Shown here piece after piece: positions 50,544-58,072 of a stretch of 64,000 bases of DNA. A program made the translations under genes and the position numbers. Positions within the stretch are counted from its first letter, which is position 1. Each line of letters opens with the position of its first letter. The stretch spans positions 1 through 64,000 of the forward strand of contig NZ_JAPFRD010000006.1 of the NCBI RefSeq assembly GCF_026183695.1. Direction: 5' to 3'. The notes beneath the pieces are model-generated. The model saw nothing but the letters and a program-made list of their open reading frames with translations, was not told where the DNA came from and made no database searches. This DNA comes from Alteromonas aquimaris. GTDB lineage: Bacteria; Pseudomonadota; Gammaproteobacteria; Enterobacterales; Alteromonadaceae.

Positions 50544-51440
50544 GTGGGGCAGTCTACTAGCTATTATATTGGCATCGATGGGGGGGGAACACGTTGCCGA
50601 GCGAAGCTGTTCAATAGCAAAGGTGAATGTCTTGGCTTAGCTGAAACAGGTGGGGCCAATGTCGCCTCTGATGTCAAACAGGCAAAACAATCTCTATTAG
50701 ATGTTATTACTGAAGCTTTGCGCGTTGCTGACTTACACGCGCACGTGAGGTTGGCCGACTTGCATGTGGCCGCAGGTTTAGCTGGAGCAAATTTATCTTC
50801 TGCGCGCCATGCGTTAATCAACTGGGCGCATCCATTTGCTTCCTTCCATTTTACTTCTGACCTTGCCACGGCCATTATTGGTGCGCATGGCGGCGGTGAG
50901 GGAGCTCTGCTCATTGTGGGTACCGGATCCTGTGCGGCCTCGTGGCAAAAGAACACATTGCACCACTTCGGCGGGCATGGTTTTACACTTGGCGATAAGG
51001 GCAGTGGTGCATGGTTGGGGAAACAGGCAATCATCCACCTGCTGGAAAGTCTGGAGGGGGTGTTCGAACAAACCGGCTTTTGTCGAGCAATTCATTCGCA
51101 CCTAGGTTTACCCTCCGCACAAGCATTGGTGGACCATTACCATCACGCGCCCCCTTCAGTCTTTGGAAAGTTAGCACCGTTAGTTATGCAATCAGCGAAC
51201 AAAGGTGATGAAAAGGCGCTGGAGATAGTAAAAGAGGGAGCAGACTACCTTTCAAAAATTGCCAGTCTCGCCTTAAACAGTGGTAACAGCAAACTCGCCA
51301 TAACTGGCGGGGTGGCTTCCTTGATTACCCCTTATTTATCTTGTGAGATGCGTGATGCGCTGGTACCCGTTGCACATTCTCCAGAATGGGGGGCGGTCTA
51401 TTTGTTTTATAAGGAACGTTGCCAGTTAGTCCAACGATAG
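50544..51440 (+). CDS. BadF/BadG-family N-acetylhexosamine or glucosamine kinase
   Basis: A 298-residue ASKHA kinase similar to Vibrio GspK and to MurK/NagK-like enzymes. The phosphate-1 loop is YYIGIDGGGTRCRAKL, the second region is ALLIVGTGSCAASW, GDKGSGAWLGKQAI follows, and the C-terminal adenosine segment is KLAITGGVASLI. It starts at GTG with AGAGGAAA about 7 bases upstream. Members phosphorylate GlcN, GlcNAc or both GlcNAc and MurNAc. Near murQ and namZ, it is the best candidate to make MurNAc-6-P and GlcNAc-6-P after non-PTS uptake; exact specificity is inferred. Confidence 0.85.
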   Translation: MGQSTSYYIGIDGGGTRCRAKLFNSKGECLGLAETGGANVASDVKQAKQSLLDVITEALRVADLHAHVRLADLHVAAGLAGANLSSARHALINWAHPFASFHFTSDLATAIIGAHGGGEGALLIVGTGSCAASWQKNTLHHFGGHGFTLGDKGSGAWLGKQAIIHLLESLEGVFEQTGFCRAIHSHLGLPSAQALVDHYHHAPPSVFGKLAPLVMQSANKGDEKALEIVKEGADYLSKIASLALNSGNSKLAITGGVASLITPYLSCEMRDALVPVAHSPEWGAVYLFYKERCQLVQR

Positions 51441-51450
51441 TCTGCCGCAA

Positions 51451-52092
51451 TTAGCTGCCTTGAGCTGGCGCACCAGGAAGGCCAATTGGCTTAATTTCGT
51501 TGGTAGCGAACTGATACCGTTCTGGTCTGTGGTTAAGCGATATAACCGTATTAAGACAAATAGCCGCTAAAATCGAAATAACGACGAGCGGCCAACTTAT
51601 AACGAACAAGCTACAGGTTAAAATAACTGTATCTACACATAATTGAAGCACCCCCGCCTTTACTCCCCAGCGTTGTTGCAGATAAAAGCCTAGAATCCCG
51701 ACCCCTCCCAGACTAGAGGCGTGTCTGAACATGATAAGCATGCCGACCCCGATCAGTACTCCGCCAAAAATTGCGGCAAACAACGGATTTACATGAGTGA
51801 TATTCACCACTTCGGGCAGCCATTCACTAAGAACAGATATCGTAGTTACAGTAATTAGTGTATTAATCGTGAAACGCCTGCTTATTTTTGTCCACGATAA
51901 CCAATAGAAGGGAATATTGATTAGAAAAAATAACCATCCAAACTCAATTTCAATGAAAAAAGTACCCAATAAAGCCAGTCCTGCTGCACCACCCACCATT
52001 AGTTGCTGGGCCTGGAAGAGGACTAATCCAAAGGACACAAAAAGACCCGCGCAAAGCAATGCGAAAAAATCTTCAAGCAGGCTATGTTTCAT
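51451..52092 (-). CDS. YitT family membrane protein
   Basis: The 213-residue polytopic protein (five to six hydrophobic segments) has the YitT/DUF161 features LFVSFGLVLFQAQQLMVGGA, GLALLG, and HASSLGGVGILGFYLQQRWG. It lacks the C-terminal DUF2179 domain found in many Firmicutes members. Function unknown; a transport role is often guessed. It converges with the sugar kinase gene with a 10 bp gap, so a link to amino-sugar use is not implied. Confidence 0.8.
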   Translation of the reverse strand: MKHSLLEDFFALLCAGLFVSFGLVLFQAQQLMVGGAAGLALLGTFFIEIEFGWLFFLINIPFYWLSWTKISRRFTINTLITVTTISVLSEWLPEVVNITHVNPLFAAIFGGVLIGVGMLIMFRHASSLGGVGILGFYLQQRWGVKAGVLQLCVDTVILTCSLFVISWPLVVISILAAICLNTVISLNHRPERYQFATNEIKPIGLPGAPAQGS

Positions 52093-52243
52093 TGACTTGT
52101 TAAACCTCGATGAGCTATGTAAGAAGCCCTATTATACGCGTATATGTCAAACGGGTTGTGCGCTGAGGTGAACCTTTTAAGGTTTGCAGACGTTATGCAG
52201 TAGCGTGCACTTTACACTTTATTGCAGTGGCGTGAACATGCTG

Positions 52244-52765
52244 TTAGGCAGTTGTGAATTCCGCCAGGATCCGTTGGTAAAGCCGGTGCATAGTTTCCTC
52301 TAAATTGACAAGGAAGACCGTCTGTATGGAGGATGGTGAGTGGTTTAACGTATCATTAATTGTGCTAATGCATAAATGTGCAGCTTTGTTCGCAGGGTAT
52401 CCGAAAACTCCACAGCTTATGCCAGGAAAAGCAATGGATTCCAGCTGGTACTGGTTGGCTAAATCGAGACATTTCTTGTAGCACGATTTTAAAAGTTCGG
52501 GTTCGCCGTTGTCCCCCCCGCGCCATACTGGACCCACTGTATGAATGACGTACCGACAAGCAAGGTTAAAGCCGGGAGTGATTTTTGCTTGGCCGGTTTC
52601 ACACCCATTAAGCGTGCGGCAAAAATCAAGAAGTTCGGGACCAGCAGCACGATGTATCGCGCCATCGACACCACCCCCGCCCAATAAGCTATTGTTTGCG
52701 GCATTCACAATCGCATCCACTTTTAGTTGGGTAATATCACCTAGATGAAGTTCGATTCTAGCCAA
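52244..52765 (-). CDS. Macro domain O-acetyl-ADP-ribose deacetylase (YmdB-like)
   Basis: The 173-residue single macro domain matches E. coli Ymd[50 protein letters not shown] and [17 protein letters not shown]. It binds ADP-ribose and removes O-acetyl or mono-ADP-ribose groups. The only usable start is TTG 52765, since a stop lies four codons upstream. It is 11 bp downstream of the DUF1428 gene and likely in the same transcript. Confidence 0.9.
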   Translation of the reverse strand: MARIELHLGDITQLKVDAIVNAANNSLLGGGGVDGAIHRAAGPELLDFCRTLNGCETGQAKITPGFNLACRYVIHTVGPVWRGGDNGEPELLKSCYKKCLDLANQYQLESIAFPGISCGVFGYPANKAAHLCISTINDTLNHSPSSIQTVFLVNLEETMHRLYQRILAEFTTA

Positions 52766-52776
52766 AGCGGATTACT

Positions 52777-53130
52777 CTAATTTTCTACAATAACGTTAAA
52801 ACCACCAAAGATAAGTCTGGAGCCATCAAATGGCATTGGATTGGTGTCGCTGTTCATTCTGGGATCATTCATGACTTTTTTCATGCCGATATTACGAATT
52901 TCACGTGAGGGCCATACAATCCAAGAAAACACTACAGTTTCATCAGCCTGACACTGAACCGCCTTTATAAACGACGTTGATTTACCCTCTGGTACATCAT
53001 CACCCCAACATTCAATCACCTTAAGTGCGCCACACTCTTTGAAGCATTGCGCGGTTAAGGTAGCGTGTTTGATATAGTCTTGTTTTTTGTCAGTAGGTAC
53101 CGCCGCCACGAAACCGTCTACATAGTCCAT
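52777..53130 (-). CDS. DUF1428 family protein
   Basis: The 117-residue protein begins MDYVDGFVAAVPTDKKQDYI and contains ECWGDDVPEGKSTSFIKAV and VVFSWIVWPSREIRN, the pattern of DUF1428 (E. coli YbaA), a small ferredoxin-like/dimeric alpha-beta barrel family with no known function. It lies between the GNAT gene and the macro-domain gene on the same strand. Confidence 0.85.
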   Translation of the reverse strand: MDYVDGFVAAVPTDKKQDYIKHATLTAQCFKECGALKVIECWGDDVPEGKSTSFIKAVQCQADETVVFSWIVWPSREIRNIGMKKVMNDPRMNSDTNPMPFDGSRLIFGGFNVIVEN

Positions 53131-53235
53131 GTATGTGCCTGTAACTTATCGTATGAATGAATACAGTATAGGGTGAGTTGGCACGATGTGTTAATTAATC
53201 ATACCTTAATAAAGCAAGGGAAATCCGTTAAAAAA

Positions 53236-53700
53236 CTACAAATGCTTCTGCATAAAAATACTATGTGGATCGAGTTGATAGTCAGCGAACGGACCACATT
53301 CAGTAAAGCCAAACTTCCTATACAATTCATGCGCTGGAGCAAAAAATGCTTGGGTACCTGTTTCAAGGCTTACGGTACGGTAACCGCGTTTTTTACTGAT
53401 ATTAATAAGGTGGCTTAACAAGGCAGAAGCGACACCTTTTCGACGTGCAGCAGCAGATGTCCGCATGGACTTTATTTCCGCGTGCACAGCACTCAGCTCT
53501 TTTAACGCCACCACCCCGAGTAAGTGACCCTCTTGCCGCATACTAAAGAATAAAATATTAGGCGCTTTTAGTGCGTTAACGTCTAAGGCGTGGACACATT
53601 CAGGTGGAGACGTAGCACGCATATCAATGAGGTGGCTCTCGAGCATTCCCACAATGTCGGGTGCCATCGGATCATCAACGGAGATTGTTTGGTTGAGCAT
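53236..53700 (-). CDS. GNAT N-acetyltransferase
   Basis: A 154-residue GNAT. The acetyl-CoA binding segment is IKSMRTSAAARRKGVASALL (R/Q-x-x-G-x-G/A type), followed by LINISKKRGYRTVSLETGTQ and a C-terminal FGFTECGPFADYQLDPHSIF. This arrangement resembles the YjgM/PhnO-like cytosolic group. Substrate unknown. It is first in a run of three small same-strand genes (GNAT, DUF1428, macro domain). Confidence 0.85.
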   Translation of the reverse strand: MLNQTISVDDPMAPDIVGMLESHLIDMRATSPPECVHALDVNALKAPNILFFSMRQEGHLLGVVALKELSAVHAEIKSMRTSAAARRKGVASALLSHLINISKKRGYRTVSLETGTQAFFAPAHELYRKFGFTECGPFADYQLDPHSIFMQKHL

Positions 53701-54053
53701 AGATCTACTTAAATAACGCTGTTTCAGTTGTGAATAAGATAAAGAACAATGTTCGCTGAGCAGCGGTGAGGTGAGGTCCCGCTCAGGCTGCGTTCAGCGC
53801 GGTTGGTGCTTTTACATATTCTGCCTAGTACTCGCTACTTAGTCCCAAGTAGTGAGTACCTAGTATATATCTCGTGAGGAGGCTGTTGTATAGAAATTTT
53901 GTGTAACGGTGCGGGTGATAACGCCGTAAATGAAATAGTGCGTTAGCTGATTTATGCATTTCCCCCCCCCCCCGACCTTTGCCAATTATGCGTTTATTCG
54001 GACCCATTTCACTCTGCATAAGGCGGTTGCTTTAAAAGCCAGTTAATCGAGAA
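53701..54053. other. Intergenic with inverted repeat and C12 tract
   Basis: The gap holds a near-perfect hairpin (TACTCGCTACTT 53829-53840 / AAGTAGTGAGTA 53847-53858, loop AGTCCC, one G-T pair) and a run of twelve C (53962-53973). No reliable gene is seen; a 64-codon minus-strand frame spans both but has no family likeness and depends on the C run. Confidence 0.6.
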
Positions 54054-54515
54054 TCATTTACTGTAATGCCGGATAACGGCTACTCTGCCCTCATCAAGCT
54101 CCAGTACATCTACGGAACGATAATCAAGGGAGGTGGCTTGCTGTGTATCCGGATGAACACCAGTGACCACCGTATGGTACTGAATGACGATGACATTGTG
54201 GCCCACCATTACTTTTTCGAGGGTGGCCTGATAAGACGTGGTGGAACCTAAGTAATGCAACAAGCCTTTTTTCAACTCTGCTTTGCCGCCAGCGGTACGC
54301 AGACCGCTAGTCACATAGGGCAGGTGTTGATAGCCGACATCATCCGTAAGTAAAGCTAAATAGGCGTCTAGCTCTTCTTCGCTTGCATCGGGCATTTGGG
54401 TAGCCTCCCATGCTTTAAAGTAGTGTTGGGCAAAAGTGCTACCAGACGCATCATCCATCTCAGCTGTCGCAGCCAACACCCAGACTAAACCCCAAAGCAA
54501 AACGAATACCCGCAT
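54054..54515 (-). CDS. Exported SnoaL/NTF2-like protein linked to cytochrome bd
   Basis: The 153-residue product has a signal peptide (MRVFVLLWGLVWVLAATA) and a SnoaL-like cone-shaped fold: FAQHYFKAWEATQMPDASEE, LALLTDDVGYQHLPY, VGHNVIVIQYHTVVTGVHPD and a final VLELDEGRVAVIRHYSK. It lies 12 bp after cydB with its own ribosome-binding site (AGGAAG), so it looks like the last gene of the oxidase operon. Its role is unknown; a ligand-binding or stress-related periplasmic job is only a guess. Confidence 0.75.
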   Translation of the reverse strand: MRVFVLLWGLVWVLAATAEMDDASGSTFAQHYFKAWEATQMPDASEEELDAYLALLTDDVGYQHLPYVTSGLRTAGGKAELKKGLLHYLGSTTSYQATLEKVMVGHNVIVIQYHTVVTGVHPDTQQATSLDYRSVDVLELDEGRVAVIRHYSK

Positions 54516-54527
54516 AAGATAAACTTC

Positions 54528-55538
54528 CTAATAGTAAGTAAGGGCTTCAGCCTTACCAGCAAAAATCCGATATACTAATAAGGTATAGGCCAAGATACAG
54601 GGTACAACGATTACAATCCCCACTAGCAGGAAGCGCAACGAGTCTGCTGAACTGATGGCATCCTGAATGGTCATTTCACCGGGTACCACATACGGATAGT
54701 AACTGATGGCAAAGGCAGCGAAGCACAGACTGAACACTACAAGTGCAATAGCAAAAGGAAGCCAATCAGCGCGGCCTTTATACTCAGGCAATTTTTTCAG
54801 TGAAACCGCGCACCCGCTTAGTAGGATAAAGCAGGCAATAGGAATGGCGGCTAGGTAATATCCTGTTGGAGCCGATAGCCACATTTCTCTTACATCATCG
54901 TGTAGGGTGAGGTTTGCCAGACTCACTGCACTGATTCCCAGTGCTAGCGCCAAAAGGCCACGCTTTGCCCATTTAAAGGCCTTTTCCTGAAGTTCGCCTT
55001 CGGTTTTTAAGATTAGCCAGCACGAGCCAATAAATGCGTAAGCAGCAGACACGCCTACTGCTGAAAGCAGAGCAAATCCTTGCGCCCATAAATCAGTCCG
55101 TAGCCCGGTTACATAAATACCCAGCATATAGCCTTGGGTCAGGGTGACCACTAAGGATCCATATTTGAAAGACAAATCCCACTTACGTTTTTTGACCTGT
55201 GCCACTTTCGCTCTAAAGTCGAACGATACGCCGCGCATGATCAGGCCTAAAAGCATGAACGTTGCGGGTAGATACAAAGTCTGTAAGAATCGATTGTGCG
55301 CATCAGGAAAGGCAAATAACAGAATTCCTACAGCAAGCACTAACCAGGTTTCGTTAGCATCCCAATATGGCCCGATGGACGAAATCATCGTGTCGCGAAA
55401 GGGTTCATGACGTGGGGGTAACAAGATGCCAACTCCCAAATCGTATCCGTCCAGAATAGCGTAGAGTAAAACCGCTAATCCGAAGACACCTATATAAATA
55501 TTCCCCAGGGTCTCTAACGATAAACTTTCAAATAGCAT
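54528..55538 (-). CDS. cydB: Cytochrome bd-type quinol oxidase subunit II
   Basis: A 336-residue membrane subunit, usually eight or nine helices. Family segments: YAILDGYDLGVGILLPPRHE, IGPYWDANETWLVLAVGILL, FLQTLYLPATFMLLGLIMRG and FEFRAK-like SFDFRAKVAQ. It pairs with CydA in the oxygen-reducing quinol oxidase. A perfect AGGAGG precedes ATG 55538, 8 bp after cydA. No small cydX gene is seen downstream; a secreted SnoaL-like gene follows instead. Confidence 0.94.
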   Translation of the reverse strand: MLFESLSLETLGNIYIGVFGLAVLLYAILDGYDLGVGILLPPRHEPFRDTMISSIGPYWDANETWLVLAVGILLFAFPDAHNRFLQTLYLPATFMLLGLIMRGVSFDFRAKVAQVKKRKWDLSFKYGSLVVTLTQGYMLGIYVTGLRTDLWAQGFALLSAVGVSAAYAFIGSCWLILKTEGELQEKAFKWAKRGLLALALGISAVSLANLTLHDDVREMWLSAPTGYYLAAIPIACFILLSGCAVSLKKLPEYKGRADWLPFAIALVVFSLCFAAFAISYYPYVVPGEMTIQDAISSADSLRFLLVGIVIVVPCILAYTLLVYRIFAGKAEALTYY

Positions 55539-55546
55539 AAAACCTC

Positions 55547-56908
55547 CTAAGTATTTGCCGGGGACATACGACTGGCTTTGGCCATTTCGCGCTCTTCTGA
55601 GGTTATCTCTTCTATTTCAACTGCTCTTCGCGCCATGAGACCAAGCGTACCAATATAGGAAACTAACAGAAGTAGATAGATCAGTGCATAAAGTGTAAAG
55701 GACAGCCCCACATTGGAAGCAGGAACGGTGGTGACGGCATCTTCAGTAAGCAGTACACCGTTTACCAGATATGGCTGGCGTCCTACTTCTGTAACATACC
55801 AGCCGGCTAAGGTGGCAATCCAGCCGCTAAACGTCATCCCAGCTAATACTTTATTGCCCCACCGAGGCAGGCTTTTATGTCTGAGCAGTATGGCGCTGCT
55901 TAACCAGGAAACCAGCAACATTAATAACCCCATCCCTACCATGATTCGGAAACTGTAGAAGACTGGGGCCACGGGCGGATGTTTGTCAGGAAAGTCGTTT
56001 AAGCCTTTTAATTCACCCTCCATGTCATGTGTCAAAATAAAGCTGGCCAGTTTCGGGATTTCGACTGAGAATCGATTCTCTCGGCGCTCTTCGTCAGGAT
56101 AAGCAAACAGCACTAAGGGTGCCCCAGTCTCTGTTTCCCATAACGCTTCCATGGCGGCTACTTTTTGTGGCTGATGTTTCACTGTATTCAAACCATGTAA
56201 GTCACCAGCCAGTATCTGCAAGGGAATTAATATGGCAGCGGTATACATTCCCGTGCGCACGGCAATCTTAGGGGCAAGTTTGTTATCACCCTGTAATTGG
56301 CGATACGCGGCTAAGCCGGCAATCAGAAAGCTTGCGGTGAGTCCTGATGCCAACAGCATGTGGGTTAGGCGGTAAGGAAAAGAGGGCGTAAATATGATAT
56401 CCCACCAATCTTTGGCATAGACCACACCATCAATTATTTCATGGCCTTGGGGGGTATGCATCCAGCTGTTTAACGCAATGATCCAGAACGCCGACACAGT
56501 GGTGCCGAATGCAACCAGTAAGGTTGAAAGCGTGTGAAACCAGTTAGGTACTTTCCTGATACCAAATAGCATGATCCCTAAGAATGTCGCCTCAAGGAAA
56601 AATGCGGTGAGTACTTCGTAACCTAATAGTGGGCCCGCAACATTTCCCACCTTCTCCATGAAACCGGGCCAATTAGTGCCAAACTGGAATGACATGGTGA
56701 CGCCACTCACTACCCCCAGTGCGAAGGTTAACGCAAAAACTCTTACCCAGAACCGGTAAAGTCTCATCCACACCGGGTGACGGGTGAAGGTAAAGCGTAG
56801 TTTAAAATAAAACAGGAACCAGCCGAGTGCGATGGTGATGGTCGGGAACAGAATGTGAAAACTAATGTTCAATGCAAATTGCAGACGAGACAGCAACAAT
56901 GCGTCCAC
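55547..56908 (-). CDS. cydA: Cytochrome bd-type quinol oxidase subunit I, cyanide-insensitive (CioA) type
   Basis: A 453-residue haem-bearing subunit. Haem ligands: His18 in NISFHILFPTITI, His in RLTHMLLASGLT and Met in SFRIMVGMGLLML. The quinol (Q) loop between GDLHGLNTVKHQPQKVAAME and the next helix is short, without the C-terminal insertion of the E. coli long-loop type, as in CioA enzymes. It starts at GTG with GGAG 8 bases upstream, 19 bp after the GbsR-type gene. It reduces oxygen at high affinity without proton pumping and tolerates cyanide or NO in relatives. Confidence 0.93.
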   Translation of the reverse strand: MDALLLSRLQFALNISFHILFPTITIALGWFLFYFKLRFTFTRHPVWMRLYRFWVRVFALTFALGVVSGVTMSFQFGTNWPGFMEKVGNVAGPLLGYEVLTAFFLEATFLGIMLFGIRKVPNWFHTLSTLLVAFGTTVSAFWIIALNSWMHTPQGHEIIDGVVYAKDWWDIIFTPSFPYRLTHMLLASGLTASFLIAGLAAYRQLQGDNKLAPKIAVRTGMYTAAILIPLQILAGDLHGLNTVKHQPQKVAAMEALWETETGAPLVLFAYPDEERRENRFSVEIPKLASFILTHDMEGELKGLNDFPDKHPPVAPVFYSFRIMVGMGLLMLLVSWLSSAILLRHKSLPRWGNKVLAGMTFSGWIATLAGWYVTEVGRQPYLVNGVLLTEDAVTTVPASNVGLSFTLYALIYLLLLVSYIGTLGLMARRAVEIEEITSEEREMAKASRMSPANT

Positions 56909-56927
56909 GATATTCTCCTGTATAAAA

Positions 56928-57470
56928 TTACGGGTTACCTAGTTTGAGCTTGTCTTTAAACTCCAACACTTTGCCTACACTGGCGCCAAGTTTCATCAAG
57001 GTGGCAAGCTTGTCAGGCCCAAGTCGTTGTAACTCTTCTGACCAGCGCGTTACTGACTCAAGCAAATCGTGGATCTCATCGAGTTTTTTCTGCGCCTGTT
57101 TGTCAGTTGTGTTTGATGGCGTGTCGAGTAAGAGATCACGGAGTAAACTTAAGGTCGGATCAATTTCTCGCTTTTTTCTTTCTTCCAATACGCGGTTAGC
57201 GAGCGTCCAAATATCCCCTGCGGCTACAAAAAACTCTTTTCTTTCACCTGGCACAATGTGGAGCTTGACTAACTGCCACGACTGCAATTCCTTGAGACCC
57301 ATACTGGTGTTACCCCTTGAAATACTGAGGGTGTCGGCGATTTCTTGGGCAGAAATAGGCTTATCATTGAGCACAATAAGCGCCAGAATTTGCCCTACAG
57401 TTCGATTAAAGCCCCAACGGCTACCCATCTCGCCAAAGTGCATTACAGCGGACATAATAATTGATGACAT
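56928..57470 (-). CDS. GbsR/MarR-family transcriptional regulator
   Basis: A 180-residue protein with an N-terminal winged helix: MHFGEMGSRWGFNRTVGQIL, PISAQEIADTLSISRGNTS, MGLKELQSWQLV, and wing HIVPGERKEFF. The C-terminal part is helical (dimerisation). GbsR-type proteins are repressors, often of osmoprotectant genes. Here it heads the cydAB operon, 19 bp upstream of cydA, which suggests it controls this oxidase. ATG 57470 has no strong ribosome-binding site; ATG 57455 is an alternative. Confidence 0.85.
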   Translation of the reverse strand: MSSIIMSAVMHFGEMGSRWGFNRTVGQILALIVLNDKPISAQEIADTLSISRGNTSMGLKELQSWQLVKLHIVPGERKEFFVAAGDIWTLANRVLEERKKREIDPTLSLLRDLLLDTPSNTTDKQAQKKLDEIHDLLESVTRWSEELQRLGPDKLATLMKLGASVGKVLEFKDKLKLGNP

Positions 57471-57789
57471 AACTTTATAATGAAGTTTCAGAAGTTACTG
57501 AAAGTTTAGATCCGGATGTTGGAGCTGTCAATGGAAATCCATCGTCTAACTAGTGGGACAAAAAATAAGTATGTCGTTTAGCTCTTCTCATGAATAGGTA
57601 ACCTGACTGGAGGCCAGAGGAACCGCCGAGGCTCGGGAATATGGACCGTATTATCACCCTGACAGCGAAACCACCAAAAGGACTTCTCCCTTTTAACCGA
57701 AGAGGAAAAACAAGGGGGCGCCGGCGTCATCACGATAACGGAAATGACCCTGCCGGCATCCTACGTTGATAACGTTCGACAGACGCTGC
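57471..57789. other. Intergenic, possible decayed coding remnant
   Basis: The plus strand from about 57606 to 57820 reads like protein in two adjoining frames: REYGPYYHPDSETTK, then, one base out of phase at a run of four A (57675-57678), KDFSLLTEEEKQGGAGVI and TEMTLPASYVDNVRQTL. There is no start and no recognised family. It could be an eroded gene; chance is not excluded. Confidence 0.25.
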
Positions 57790-58011
57790 CTAAGGAGTCG
57801 ACGGAGTGTTTTCAAGTAATTTTACTATGGACGGGGTGCCTTTCGATTTGGCGAGTTCCACCAGATGGCTCTTTTGCACTTCATCTAAGAGTTCATTAGT
57901 TAGTAAAAGCCTAATCCGATCGTTATCATGTTCTAAGATAGCATCTTGCAATGCGGCAATTTCTTTAGGGATGTTATTTTCGTATTCAGTAGGGTCAGTT
58001 TCAGCAGACAT
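57790..58011 (-). CDS. Small protein of unknown function
   Basis: A 73-residue acidic, helical protein (MSAETDPTEYENNIPKEIAA, LQDAILEHDNDRIRLLLTNE, ELAKSKGTPSIVKLLENTP). The last part recalls a single ankyrin-like helix pair, too short to assign. GGAG lies 8 bases before the ATG, which supports translation. It follows the periplasmic binding protein gene by 61 bp on the same strand. No signal peptide. Confidence 0.55.
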   Translation of the reverse strand: MSAETDPTEYENNIPKEIAALQDAILEHDNDRIRLLLTNELLDEVQKSHLVELAKSKGTPSIVKLLENTPSTP

Positions 58012-58072
58012 TGTTTACTCCAGCGGCTAAATATGACTTTATACTGATTCACCAAGCGTAAGGTTTTAAATG

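Noticed and set aside
36448..51440. Horizontally acquired island
   Set aside because: No integrase, transposase, direct repeats or tRNA boundary flank it, and base composition looks like the neighbours, so transfer is not supported by what is visible.
53825..54019. 64-codon minus-strand frame over the C12 run
   Set aside because: It is built on the inverted repeat and the C run, and its glycine stretch comes from the homopolymer.
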